From contig DASTPP010000174.1 in the NCBI GenBank assembly GCA_035762175.1, positions 1-64,000 on the forward strand: a stretch of DNA of 64,000 nucleotides, in the 5' to 3' direction. Position 1 is the stretch's first letter, and every line of letters begins with the position of its first letter. A program made the translations under genes and the position numbers. The DNA comes from DASTPP01 sp035762175. Lineage in GTDB: Bacteria > Myxococcota_A > Polyangia > Polyangiales > Polyangiaceae. Positions 53,613-63,500 of the stretch are shown in pieces. The notes beneath the pieces were generated by a model. It was given only the letters and a program-made list of their open reading frames with translations. It had not been told where the DNA came from and made no database searches.

Positions 53613-55346
53613 CTAAGGCGCCCAGGCGTATCCCCCACATAGCTTGTTGATCAGCCTGAGGATGAGCTCAGCACGCTTCGCTAGGAAGCGGTCGTAGTGA
53701 CCTTGGATCGCCTCCGCTCGTTGCTCTGGGTCGGCGAACGCATCGTACCCCCCCACGTTGAGCTCGTCGAAGGGCACGGCATGCGTCGCAAGTCGCGCCC
53801 GTACTTCTTCCTCGCCCAGCGTAGCGTTCTCGACGCGCTGCTTCAGGTATTTCACTGGCTCTTTTGCAGCGATCGTGCGGTTCGTGTTCCAGGTAATGAG
53901 GGCACAGTTGAGCGCGAGGTAGCTGCGCTCGCGTTCGAGTTTTCCATCGCCGGCGAGCAAGGCATCCGGAAAGAGGTGATGGTACTCGCGCTTGCGGAGG
54001 TGATCGCGGCTGACTTTGGAGCCGTCGGCCAAGTCGAAGGCGCCACCGCGCAGGGCCGCCGCTAGAACTCCGCGCGCGAGGATGTCCCGGCCCTTCGGCC
54101 AGCCAGCGCGTCGAAGCTCTTCAGCGGTGGGAAGCGGATACTTACTGCCGTCGAAGATGGGGGCCGAGGGTGGGGTCGAGGGGTGCGCCAGCGCGTCGCG
54201 GAGGCCGCGGAAGTCTTGCAGCGCGTGCGTCGCCGCGGCGTTCTCGTAGCGCCGCGTCAAGAACGCGTGCCAGAGGTACTTGCGCAGCAAGGCCTTCGCG
54301 TTGCCGCGCGCGTCGAGCACGCTCGGCACGAACTCGTGGAGAGCTGCGAGGACTGCCAACACCGCGCCGGTCGGCAACCGCTCGGCGTCGTACACGTGTT
54401 CCTCTTCGAGGAACTCGACCGCGAACTTGATACCTTCCTCGCTTCGCTCCCACTCTGTGGCCAACTTCCTGAAGTCCAGACCCAGGTAGCTCGCCTGGCC
54501 CGGCGAGCGATTCTCGCGGAGCGCAGCGGCGCCGAGGACCCAGTCGGCAGGGTTAGCGTAGGCTGCGGCCGCTGGTACCTTCTGTTTGAGCGCGGCAACG
54601 AGGTCATGCAGCGACTGACCGGCAGCGTCCTCGACTTGCGCGACGACAATGTCGAACGGGCTGAGTTGTACCGCGCTCGTGTTCATCTTGATGAAGACGT
54701 CAAGGGCGATGTCGGGCGGCGTCCCGACGGGCAACGATAGGAACGGTAGCGGGAATACCGCGACGCGCTCGCGCAGGCCATTGATCACCCTAAAGTGCTC
54801 GAGGAGAACCTTAGTGTCACCGCCTGCGGCCGCCTCGCACCACTGGTGTATCTCTTTGGTCAAGTCGCCCGGCCGCAGCAGCTTGAGCGGAATCCGGCCG
54901 CGTTCGGCGACTTGTGCCGGGACGTCGGCCCATAGAGGGTAGCGTGTCTCCCCACGCCGCCAGCGGCCCTCGCCCTCGACGTGCGGAACCAGGGCGCCTT
55001 GGTGGTCACGTTCTCCGTCGAAGAACGCGAAGTACGTGCGGTCCTCGTAGCCGTCGTTGAACGCACGCCAGAGGGCTGTGAGTCGCTGCTGCCCGTCGAG
55101 CAGATGTTCAGTGACGCGCTCCGTCGGGGCCGGGGCATCAGCGATCGGTCGGCTCACGAAGGGCTCGCTGTCGCCGACCTCGAGAATCAGCGCCGCGCCG
55201 GACGGCAGGCCGCGGAGTACAGTCTCGAGGAGGCCTGCGACTTCCTTGTGGCCCCAGGCCTCGTGGCGCTGGAAGCGCGGCAAGCGGAGCTGGCCCGTGC
55301 GAATGCGGTTGAACCATTCAGGGAGAGTGCGATTGCGGGCTTCCAT
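53613..55346 (-). CDS. DUF262/DUF1524 protein (GmrSD-like single chain)
   Basis: 577 residues from ATG 55346. The N-terminal DUF262 domain has LRLPRFQRHEAWGHKEVAGLL and the nucleotide-handling DGQQRLTAL (84-92). The middle helical region is long. A C-terminal DUF1524-like HNH block (YHHLFPDALLAG, then NCALITWNTNRTIAAKEP) has the expected His and Asn. GmrSD-type proteins cut modified phage DNA using NTP. It lies in accessory DNA far from CBASS but in the same island. Both motifs are intact. Confidence 0.85.
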   Translation of the reverse strand: MEARNRTLPEWFNRIRTGQLRLPRFQRHEAWGHKEVAGLLETVLRGLPSGAALILEVGDSEPFVSRPIADAPAPTERVTEHLLDGQQRLTALWRAFNDGYEDRTYFAFFDGERDHQGALVPHVEGEGRWRRGETRYPLWADVPAQVAERGRIPLKLLRPGDLTKEIHQWCEAAAGGDTKVLLEHFRVINGLRERVAVFPLPFLSLPVGTPPDIALDVFIKMNTSAVQLSPFDIVVAQVEDAAGQSLHDLVAALKQKVPAAAAYANPADWVLGAAALRENRSPGQASYLGLDFRKLATEWERSEEGIKFAVEFLEEEHVYDAERLPTGAVLAVLAALHEFVPSVLDARGNAKALLRKYLWHAFLTRRYENAAATHALQDFRGLRDALAHPSTPPSAPIFDGSKYPLPTAEELRRAGWPKGRDILARGVLAAALRGGAFDLADGSKVSRDHLRKREYHHLFPDALLAGDGKLERERSYLALNCALITWNTNRTIAAKEPVKYLKQRVENATLGEEEVRARLATHAVPFDELNVGGYDAFADPEQRAEAIQGHYDRFLAKRAELILRLINKLCGGYAWAP

Positions 55347-55665
55347 CGATATGGACCTGTCATGCTGCAAGGTGTGGTCTGCTCTCAATTCCCTGGGACT
55401 TTTCTGCACGTCGGACGGTAGCGCGCTCGCGCTTCCTCAGCCTGCACGCCAAGCGGGTCGGCCACGACCAGAATCAGCTCCAGCCCCCACCCGACCGCGA
55501 GCGGGCCTGGCCGCCGGTCGGGCCGCCGGTCGTAGCCGTCCAGGCCCGCCACTAACTCTACCGCCTCACACAGGTTGCAGGGCCAAGACGCAACGTTAGC
55601 AACGGTCATCCTGAACAGGAAGCCCAGGCTTCTCCAGAAACCGACCTCGGGGCCAGCTTAAATTG
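55347..55665. other. ~320-bp region between DUF262 and RHH genes
   Basis: Contains one possible small gene (55385-55609); otherwise nothing is seen. Confidence 0.4.
55385..55609 (-). CDS. Possible 74-residue protein upstream of DUF262
   Basis: ATG 55609 opens MTVANVASWPCNLCEAVELV with a CxxC, then GWGLELILVVADPLG. It is 38 nt upstream of the DUF262 start on the same strand. No family recognised; the translation looks protein-like but evidence is thin. Confidence 0.35.
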   Translation of the reverse strand: MTVANVASWPCNLCEAVELVAGLDGYDRRPDRRPGPLAVGWGLELILVVADPLGVQAEEARARYRPTCRKVPGN

Positions 55666-56031
55666 TCAGCGTGGTCGTCCCTTGCTGCTCTTGGGCCGGC
55701 CTCGCTCCACGGGGCCCTGTGATGTTCGTTGTGCGGGTCGACTACGCCCGACGTCGGTCGACTCGTCGCGGGGGCGGGTAGGCGGTGGGATCTCGGTGCC
55801 CTCGGCCGGGACTTCGTTCAGGGACATGCCCCGCGCTTCCGCGTCGCGCATCATCAACCAGCGTAGGTACCTCGCGACCGTGACCGGAGTACGCTCGCCA
55901 GTCAGCCTTGCCAGTTCCTCGGCCCTGTCGGCGGCAAGGCGATCGAGCAGGGCGCGCTCGGCCCGGGAGAGTTTGAGCGTCAAGACCACGTCCTTGACGC
56001 TGGAGCGGTCCTCTCGCGGCAACCTCGCCAT
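55666..56031 (-). CDS. Small DNA-binding (RHH-like) regulator
   Basis: 121 residues from ATG 56031. N-terminal strand-helix-helix (VVLTLKLSRAERALLDRLAA, then VTVARYLRWLMMRDAEARG) fits ribbon-helix-helix folds. The basic disordered tail (GRPKSSKGRPR) may bind DNA. A 14-bp hairpin 52 nt upstream is a natural operator candidate. No toxin partner is visible. Confidence 0.65.
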   Translation of the reverse strand: MARLPREDRSSVKDVVLTLKLSRAERALLDRLAADRAEELARLTGERTPVTVARYLRWLMMRDAEARGMSLNEVPAEGTEIPPPTRPRDESTDVGRSRPAQRTSQGPVERGRPKSSKGRPR

Positions 56032-56478
56032 CGGCTCCCCAGTCTAGGGCTGACGGCAGAGCGGTCGCAAATTTGTCGTTGCCATTGAGGGAATACTTTG
56101 GTATTCCCTCAATGGGTGTGGCCGCGAGCCGCGCTCAAAGTGGCCCCCGCGGCGGCTGGTACCCGCCCGGGGGCCGTGGCCCGCAACCTACTCGGAGGTC
56201 ACAAGCATGCGGACGCTATCCCTTCCTACCTGCACGTCAACGAAACGCCGCCCCCGGTGGCCCCCCGCGGGGCAGTCGCCCGAACCATGCCGCCTTGTAG
56301 ACCTTGACCAAGCCAGCAAAGCGTCACTCCCCTCAATTCCGAACCGATCGCCCCGCCCAGGTGCCGCCCGATCCTATCTCTTGCGATACCCTCTTGTAGG
56401 CAGCCGCGCCATCCCCCCTCCTGAAGCACCTGTCGCTTCGGGGCCTGCCGGGGCGATGCTGGCCAGGAGGGTAGTTCA
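56032..56478. other. ~450-bp gap with one perfect hairpin
   Basis: No gene supported. Holds the inverted repeat at 56083-56114 and, near its end, AGGAGGG before the 56479 gene. Confidence 0.5.
56083..56114. promoter_or_regulatory. Perfect 14-bp inverted repeat upstream of RHH gene
   Basis: CATTGAGGGAATAC-TTTG-GTATTCCCTCAATG. AT-rich island in GC-rich DNA, 52 nt before the minus-strand ATG 56031. Candidate operator for autoregulation. Confidence 0.5.
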
Positions 56479-56937
56479 ATGAGGCGCGCCGCCAAGGCGG
56501 CGGCGAAGCGTCGACGCGCCCGCACCACAACGCCTACCAGACTCGCCTTGGGCGAGCAGCCCGAGACTAGTGGCGACAGACGCGCCGCCCTGCTCATGGC
56601 CTGCTACCGCGCTGCGGCTGAGCATGAAGACCACTCTCTCGCGCTGCTCGCCCTGAAGCTTCGCCGCTTCAGCGGTCCCTTCAAGGGGGGGCGGATCAGC
56701 TTTCAGGCCGAAGGCGCTTGCCTGGTCGGCGTCTGCGGCCGCCTCGCAGACCTCGCGCATCACGTCTCAACCGAGGCCCTCGAACGGAGCAAGAACAGCG
56801 GGCCACTGCTCGAGGGCGTTTCGAACACGTCCCTTCGGCTCGCCACGCTCGCGAAGGACGCGCTCTTGGCGGCCGAAGAGCTCGAGACGTTGCGACTCGC
56901 GTACACGAGGAAGAAGGCTGCGCCCGCTCGCGGATGA
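56479..56937 (+). CDS. Unknown 152-residue protein
   Basis: From ATG 56479 with AGGAGGG 10 nt upstream. Arg/Ala-rich basic N-terminus (KAAAKRRRARTTTPTR), then helical segments with leucines (ALLMACYRAAAEHEDHSLAL; LATLAKDALLAAEELETLRL). No recognised family; probably a helical DNA- or RNA-associated accessory protein. Confidence 0.6.
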   Translation: MRRAAKAAAKRRRARTTTPTRLALGEQPETSGDRRAALLMACYRAAAEHEDHSLALLALKLRRFSGPFKGGRISFQAEGACLVGVCGRLADLAHHVSTEALERSKNSGPLLEGVSNTSLRLATLAKDALLAAEELETLRLAYTRKKAAPARG

Positions 56938-57204
56938 GTTCGGAGGTGCGTAAAGAGCGGGCGCTCGTCGCGGGCGGCGTTCGTCGTCGGATGGCCCCGC
57001 CGAACCATTCCGGCCGGAAGGCGCCTCTTTTGCACTGTGGGGCCCTGCACGCGCAGATCACCGCCCGAGCGTGCGACATCTGGCTTGTAAGGCCAGCACT
57101 CGTCCAGCACGCTCTCCGGGCCGGGTAGGTGCCCAGGCCCATCGATACGAGCGGTCTCGGGCAGAGTCGCCCGGCCTTGCGGGGGCACGCAGAGCGGGCC
57201 TCAA

Positions 57205-57642
57205 TCAGCCAGTGTCGGGAAGTGGATACGGAGCCAGCAGCGTGGGGCTTGCCGCGCGTGCTGCATTGGCGCAGCCAGCGATGTCGATGAGCTTGCCGTC
57301 TTTGTCGGCGGCGAAGGCGTGGTCAAGGCAAGATTCGACGAGTCGCCACGCCCGGCCGTCGTCACCCTCCTCAAGCGCGACGGCTGCGGCGGCCGCTCTT
57401 TGGGCTGCCGTGTGCGCCTCGACCGGCGAAGTCACCGAGAAGTAGGCCGCAACCTCTCGGGCGATGCCCTGCCCAAAGGGGGCTTTCACGAAGGGTGCCC
57501 ATTGCATGATGTAGCCAGGCCCCTTCCGGTTCTCTTCGGGGTAGACGGCGTCTACACAAGCGAAGGCGAATCGAACCCGCTGCTCTGGCGTCGCTCCCGC
57601 CAGGGCTTGCTTCGCCTGTTCGAGCCTTTCCATCCTGTTCAT
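57205..57642 (-). CDS. Unknown 145-residue protein
   Basis: From ATG 57642 (MNRMERLEQAKQALAGATPE). All-helical character with Ala-rich helices (AAQRAAAAAVALEEGDDGRA) and a central aromatic motif (YIMQWAPFVKAPFGQG). Not recognised. Last gene of the accessory region before GC-rich core resumes. Confidence 0.6.
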   Translation of the reverse strand: MNRMERLEQAKQALAGATPEQRVRFAFACVDAVYPEENRKGPGYIMQWAPFVKAPFGQGIAREVAAYFSVTSPVEAHTAAQRAAAAAVALEEGDDGRAWRLVESCLDHAFAADKDGKLIDIAGCANAARAASPTLLAPYPLPDTG

Positions 57643-57700
57643 GACGTCACTTCGATGCTTCGGACTCCGATGCCATATTGGCCCTCCGTCGCCCCCTCAC

Positions 57701-58318
57701 TCAGCGGGCGAAGGCCCCCTCGACGTAGCCGACGGGGATGAGCCCTGGCAAGGTCTCACGACGCTCCACCACGAGCCCTTCCCGCTCGAGCGTCGCGCGC
57801 AGCGTGCTCGTGGTGAAGCGCCGGCGCCCCGGGAAGCCCACGAGCGCGAGGGCGCGCGATGCGGCGGCCGATCGCAGCGTTTCGTCGTGGCAGAAGGTGG
57901 GGGCCACGAGCTTGCCCCCCGGGCGCAGCACGCGCCGGAGCGCGGACAGCGCGCCGGGCACGTCGGGCACGAGGTGAAGGACGTTCGCCGCCACGACGAC
58001 GTCGAAGGCCCCGGATTCGTACGGCAGGTCGTAGAGGTCGGCCCGCTCGCAGACCACGTTCGCGAGCCCGGCTTCGGCGACGCGCCGGCGCAGGACGCCG
58101 ACCATCGCCTCGGCGTAGTCGGTGGCGACGACCCGGCCCGCCGCCGGCGCGAGCGCCGCCGTGAGCAGGCCGGTGCCGGCCGCCACTTCGAGCACGTTTC
58201 CCGCGCCACGTGCTGACTCGACCGCGAGCTGGAGCAGCCGCGGCGACGGGTGGCCCAGCAAGGCGACGGCCGCGTCGTAGACGCGGGCGCGTCGCTCCCA
58301 GAACGTTTTCGCGCTCAT
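57701..58318 (-). CDS. Class I SAM-dependent methyltransferase
   Basis: 205 residues from ATG 58318. Motif I VLEVAAGTGLLTAAL, motif II acidic VVATDYAEAM, a DLYDLP loop and PGALSALRRVLRPGGKLV in motif post-III. UbiE/Coq5-like small-molecule methyltransferase; substrate unknown. Core-like codon use. Confidence 0.85.
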   Translation of the reverse strand: MSAKTFWERRARVYDAAVALLGHPSPRLLQLAVESARGAGNVLEVAAGTGLLTAALAPAAGRVVATDYAEAMVGVLRRRVAEAGLANVVCERADLYDLPYESGAFDVVVAANVLHLVPDVPGALSALRRVLRPGGKLVAPTFCHDETLRSAAASRALALVGFPGRRRFTTSTLRATLEREGLVVERRETLPGLIPVGYVEGAFAR

Positions 58319-58489
58319 CAATCGCCCCATCGTTTCGGTCGTTGGTGTCGACGTTGACCCTCAGCGTCGGTATCGAAGCGCGGGCCCTCGCGCCGCGCCG
58401 ACGGCCTTGACGCGAGGAGCGAACCGCCCCAGCAAGTCCGCGACCGGCCCGGCCCGTTGCGGGCGTCGCCCGGTCGGGAGGCACTCGGT

Positions 58490-58669
58490 ATGCGCCGGAG
58501 ACTCATGGCTGCACTGCTTGTCGGTGCGACAATGCTCGCGTGCGGGGACGACGACGACGCGCCCCCGCCTGACGAAGAGTGCGGGTGCACCGCGGGGGCC
58601 GCGGGCGCGGCCGGCGGGCCGGCGCAGGGCGGCGGCGGGGCGCCGGCGGGGGCCGGCGGCTCGTCGTAG
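58490..58669 (+). CDS. Small lipoprotein
   Basis: 59 residues from ATG 58490. Signal peptide MRRRLMAALLVGATMLAC with lipobox MLAC, then acidic GDDDDAPPPDEECG and a Gly/Ala tail. Typical myxobacterial small lipoprotein. Confidence 0.6.
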   Translation: MRRRLMAALLVGATMLACGDDDDAPPPDEECGCTAGAAGAAGGPAQGGGGAPAGAGGSS

Positions 58670-58731
58670 GGCCTCGGGGGCGAGGACGGTGCTGCCGAGC
58701 TCGGCCCCGGGCCGGCGCGAGCCCGAGCCCC

Positions 58732-59433
58732 TCAGCCACAACAATCCCTCCCTTCCCAGGCCTCGCGGCCCTCCTTTACCAGGAGGAACGTCATGCCGAG
58801 CGCCGCTACCGGGTCGGCCCACCACCAGCCGAAGAGCGCGTTCACGCCGATGCCCGCGAGGGTGATGATCGAGAGCCAGAAGCAGGCCGTCGTCTGGAAG
58901 GCGTCGGCCTCCATCGCCCGGCTCCCCAGCGCAACCGCGACCTTGCGCTTGGCCCCCGCGAGCCAGCGCATGACGACGAGCGAGAGCGCCGTCAGCGCGA
59001 GCCCGACGGCCGTCGGCGCGGGCCGCTCGCGGTGCCAGAGCGCCTCGGCCGCCTCGAAGGCGACGTAGGCGGCGAGGGCGAAGAGCGAGAGGGCGACGAG
59101 CTTCCGGGCGCGGTGCTCAACCTGTTCGATGGCCTTCTCGTCGCGGGCGCCTTGCTCGGCGCGCAGGCGCCAGATGAGCACGCCGCCCGACGCGGTCTCG
59201 ACGAAGCTGTCGACGCCGAAGCCGAAGAGGGCGACGCTGCCCGCGGCGGCGGCCGCGCCCAGGGCGACGACGCCCTCGATCACGTTCCAACCGACGGTCA
59301 GGTACTCGAGTCGAAGCCCCCGGGCGAGCAGGCCCGCCCTCTCGACGCGTCCGGTGCCCGCCCCGCTGCCTACTTCCGGGGCTTTCGGGCTTCCGTCCCC
59401 GTGGCATGGCCCCTTCTCGCAACAATCGCTCAT
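58732..59433 (-). CDS. Cation diffusion facilitator-type transporter, short
   Basis: 233 residues from ATG 59433. N-terminal Cys/His-rich stretch (MSDCCEKGPCHGDG) likely binds metal. Five or six TM helices follow; a CDF-like motif GFGVDSFVETASGGVL occupies the TM2 metal site and LGSRAMEADAFQT the TM5 part. No C-terminal cytoplasmic domain is seen. It ends with GRDCCG. Follows czcD in the metal cluster, so efflux of Zn/Co/Cd-like ions is inferred. Confidence 0.8.
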   Translation of the reverse strand: MSDCCEKGPCHGDGSPKAPEVGSGAGTGRVERAGLLARGLRLEYLTVGWNVIEGVVALGAAAAAGSVALFGFGVDSFVETASGGVLIWRLRAEQGARDEKAIEQVEHRARKLVALSLFALAAYVAFEAAEALWHRERPAPTAVGLALTALSLVVMRWLAGAKRKVAVALGSRAMEADAFQTTACFWLSIITLAGIGVNALFGWWWADPVAALGMTFLLVKEGREAWEGRDCCG

Positions 59434-59521
59434 GGTGTGCCTCTCGTTTCGTTCGCTCTGTCGCCCTCAAGGCTCTCTTGCTCGGCGCCTCCCTCCGGGC
59501 GCCCTCGGTCGTGCTCGCCCG

Positions 59522-60562
59522 TCATACGACGCCCTCGTCCGCCTGCCGGCACGCCTCGGGCGCGCCCGACGGCTCGACCTGCAGCGTCGTGTGGTCGATG
59601 CGAAACGTGTCGTGCAGGACCCGCCCCACATCGTGCAGAAACGACGCGTGGTACGACGCCCCGGGCATCACGAGGTGGGCCGTCAAGGCGACCTCGGTCG
59701 TGCTCATCGCCCAGATGTGCAAGTCGTGCACTTCGGTGACTCCGGGCAGGCCCGCGAGGTGGCGCCGCACCTCGTCGGGGTCAATGTGGTCGGGCACGGC
59801 CTGGAGCGCCAGGTTGACCGCGTCGCGCAAGAGCGACCAAGTGCTGACGAGCACGACCGCCGACACCGCCAGGCTGACGGCCGGGTCGAGCCAAGCCCAG
59901 CCGGTCGCCATGATGATGGCGCCGGCGATGACGACGCCGGCGGAGACGGCCGCGTCCGCCGCGAGGTGCAAGAAGGCCCCCCGCACGTTGACGTCGTCCT
60001 TGCTGCCCCGCACGAACATCGCCGCCGACGCCGCGTTGACGACGACGCCGACGGCGGCCACGCCGAGCATGGTCTTGCCCTCGACGGCCCCAGGAGCGCG
60101 CAGGCGGCCGACGGCCTCCCACGCGACGGCGCCCACGGCCGCGAGCAGCAGCACGGCGTTCGCGAGCGCGGCCAGGATGGTCGAGCTGCGCAGCCCGTAC
60201 GTGCGCCGCGGCGAGGGCTTGCGCCGCGCGAGGATCGTCGCCACCCACGCCAGCACGAGGCCGAGCACGTCGCCCAGGTTGTGCGCCGCGTCGGCCACGA
60301 GCGCCATCGAGTGGGCGGCGAGCCCATAGCCGAATTCGATGGCGACGAACGTCAGGTTGAGCGCCGTCCCCACGGCGAAGGCGCGCCCATGCGGGGCGCC
60401 ATGGGCGTGGCCGTGCGCATGCCCGTGCGCGCGTGCCGAGCCGTGATCGTGGCCGTGGCTGTCAGGACTATGGCCCTCGCCGTCAGGTCGGCCGGGGCGG
60501 GCATCGCCGCCCTCGCCCGGCCCCTTCCCGGGCGTCGGCGCCCGCTCGTGGTCATGCGCCAT
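59522..60562 (-). CDS. czcD: CzcD-type cation diffusion facilitator
   Basis: 346 residues from ATG 60562. His-rich N-terminus (HDHGSARAHGHAHGHAHGA), six TM helices with metal-site motifs ALVADAAHNLGDV and AFLHLAADAAVSAGVV, and a cytoplasmic C-terminal domain (PDEVRRHLAGLPGVTEVHDLH). Proton-coupled zinc/cadmium/cobalt efflux. Overlaps the end of czcA by 11 nt. Confidence 0.92.
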   Translation of the reverse strand: MAHDHERAPTPGKGPGEGGDARPGRPDGEGHSPDSHGHDHGSARAHGHAHGHAHGAPHGRAFAVGTALNLTFVAIEFGYGLAAHSMALVADAAHNLGDVLGLVLAWVATILARRKPSPRRTYGLRSSTILAALANAVLLLAAVGAVAWEAVGRLRAPGAVEGKTMLGVAAVGVVVNAASAAMFVRGSKDDVNVRGAFLHLAADAAVSAGVVIAGAIIMATGWAWLDPAVSLAVSAVVLVSTWSLLRDAVNLALQAVPDHIDPDEVRRHLAGLPGVTEVHDLHIWAMSTTEVALTAHLVMPGASYHASFLHDVGRVLHDTFRIDHTTLQVEPSGAPEACRQADEGVV

Positions 60563-63500
60563 GGGGCGCCTCCCTTCTCGACGATGGGGCTTCGATCGTG
60601 CCGGCGGCGTCTCGGCGGCTTCGCCCCCCGAAGTACGCGTACACGACGGGCAGGACGAAGAGCGTCAGGGCGGTCGCCGAGATAAGCCCGCCGATGACCA
60701 CCGTGGCGAGCGGGCGCTGCACCTCGGAGCCCGGCGCGGTCGAGAGCGCCATCGGCAGAAAGCCCAACGAGGCGACGAGCGCCGTCATGAGCACGGGCCG
60801 GAGGCGTAGCTCGGCGGCCCGCCCGATCGCCTCGACGTGGTCCGCGCCGCCCTCTTCGAGGTGCTGCGCGAACGAGACGAGCACCAGCCCGTTGAGCACC
60901 GCCACGCCGAAGAGCGCGACGAAGCCGACGCCGGCCGAGATCGAGAAGGGCAGCTCTCGCAGCCAGAGGGCGACGACCCCGCCGACGACCGCGAAGGGCA
61001 CGCCGAGGAAGATGAGCGCCGCCGTGCGCATCGAGCGGAACGCCATCCAGAGCAGGAAGAGGATGAGCGCGAAGGCGAGCGGCACGACGAGCGACAGGCG
61101 CGCCTTGGCGTCGGCGTAGTGCTCGAACTGCCCGCCCCACTCGACGCGGTAGCCCGTCGGCGCGTGCAGGTCGCGCGCGACGGCGTCTTGCGCCTCGCGG
61201 ACGACCGACATCAGATCGCGCCCGCGCACGTTGAACTCGACCGAGAGGCGGCGCGACTGGTTCTCGCGGCTCACCTGGGCGGGCCCCTCGCGGAACGAGA
61301 GCTCGGCCACGTCGCCGAGGGGCACGATTTGACCGCTGACCGAGCGCAGCGGCAAGGCGGCCAAGCGCGCGAGGTCGCCCGAGAAGCCGTGGCCGGTCTT
61401 GAGCACGATGCCGAAGCGCCGCTCGCCCTCGAGCACCTCGCCCACCTCGTGCCCCACGGCCATTGTCTCGGTGATCTGGTTGACGTCGTCGATGGTCAGG
61501 CCGTAGCGGGCGAGCTTGGCCCGGTCGGGTACCACCCGAAGGTAGCGCAGGCCCGCGACCTGCTCGACGCGCACGTCGGCCGCCCCGGGCGTCTTGCGGA
61601 CGAGCTCGGCCGTCTTCTCGCCGAGCTCTTTGAGCCGGTCGAGGTCGGGGCCGTAGAGCAGCACCGCGACGTCGGAGCGGACGCCGGCGACGAGCTCGTT
61701 GGTGCGCATCTGGATCGGCTGCGAGATGGCGCCGGCGACCTCGGGCACGGCCTCGTCGGCCGCGGCGGCGATCTGCTTGGCGAGTTCTTCCTTGTCGAGC
61801 CCGTCGCGCCACTCGTCGTGGGGCTTGAGCCCGATGTAGACGTCGGACTGCTCGATGCCCATCGGGTCGGTGGCGACCTCGGGCGCGCCGGTGCGGCTGA
61901 CCACGTGCGTCACCTCGGGAATGGTGCGGACGGCGCGCTCGAGCCGGAGCGCCGTCGCAACCGACTCGTCGAGCGCGATGCCGGGCAGCCTTCGGGCCTC
62001 AATGAGCAGGTCGCCCTCGTCGAGCTGCGGTACGAACTCGGCCCCGATGCGCGTGGCGACGGCCACCGCCGCGGCGAGCGCGAGCACCCCCGCCCCGAGC
62101 GTCGCCCAGCGCCGGCGCATCGCCGCCCGCAAGGCGGGTACGTAGGCGGCGTGCGCCTTGCGCAAGAGCCAGGTCTCGTGCCCGCCCGCCTTCTCGCGTA
62201 CGACGTAGCTCGTCAGGACGGGCACCAGGGTGAGCGAGAGAACGAAGGCGCCGAGCAGGGCGAGCAGCACCGTCGTCGCCATCGGCCGGAAGAGCTTCCC
62301 CTCGATGCCCGTGAGCGCCAGGATGGGCAGGTACACGATGGCGATGATGGCCTCGCCGAAGACGCTGGCCTGCCGCACCTCGAGCGTGGCCTCGCGCACG
62401 ACCAGGGTGCGCTCGTCGGCCGAGAGGGCCCGCCCGAGCTCGGCCCGCCGCTCGGAGAGCCTTCGCACCGCGTTCTCGACGATGATGACGGCGCCGTCGA
62501 CGATGAGCCCGAAGTCGATGGCGCCGAGGCTCATCAGGTTGCCCGACAGGCCCCACGCGTTCATCGCCGTAACGGCGAAGAGCATCGACAGGGGGATGAC
62601 CGTGGCGACCACGACGCCGGCGCGCAGGTCGCCGAGCAACAGAAAGAGCACCAGGGCGACCAGCGCCGCGCCCTCGAGCAGGTTCGTGCCCACGGTGCCG
62701 ATGGTGCGGTCGACGAGCGCCGAGCGGTCGTAGAAGGGCTCGATGCTGGTGCCCGGCGGCAGCGAGGGCTGGAGCGTCGCGAGCTTCTGCTTGACGGTCT
62801 CGGTCACGGTGCGCGAGTTCTCGCCGAGCAGCATCATGGCGACGCCGATGACCACCTCGCCCTCGCCGTCGCGCGTCGCCGCGCCCCGGCGCAAGCGGGG
62901 GCCGAACTGGACGTCGGCCACCGTGGCGATGGTGATGGGCACCCCCTGCGGGGTCGCGCCGATGACCACGCGCCGCAGGTCGTCGAGGTCTTTCACCAGG
63001 CCGTCGGTGCCGATGACGAACTGCTCGCGGTTGTGCTGGATGTACCCCCCGCCCGCGTTGGCGTTCGACCGCTCGAGCCCCTCGGCGACCTGGGCGACCG
63101 AGACGCCAGCGGCCTGCAGGCGGCGCGGGTCGATGATGACTTGGTACTGCCGGTTCTCGCCGCCGAAGCTGTTGACCTCGATGACGCCCCGCACGGTGCG
63201 AAGTTGCGGCGCGATGACCCAGTCGAGCAGCTCCTCGCGCTGCATCAGCGAGAGCCCGTCGTTCTTGACGACGAACTGGTAGATCTCGCCGAGGCCTGAC
63301 GAGATCGGCCCGACCTCGGGCTTGCCGTACTGGGCGGGCACGGCCGCCTGCGCGTCGCGCATCCGCTCGCCCACGAGCTGGCGCGCGAAATAGATGTCGG
63401 TGCCGTCGTCGAACACCACGGTGACGACCGAGAGGCCGTACTTCGAGACCGAGCGCACCTCGGTGCTCTTGGGCACGCCCGCCATGGCCCGCTCGACCGG

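Noticed and set aside
60837..63299. 820-residue plus-strand frame opposite czcA
   Set aside because: Shadow frame of a clear RND pump.
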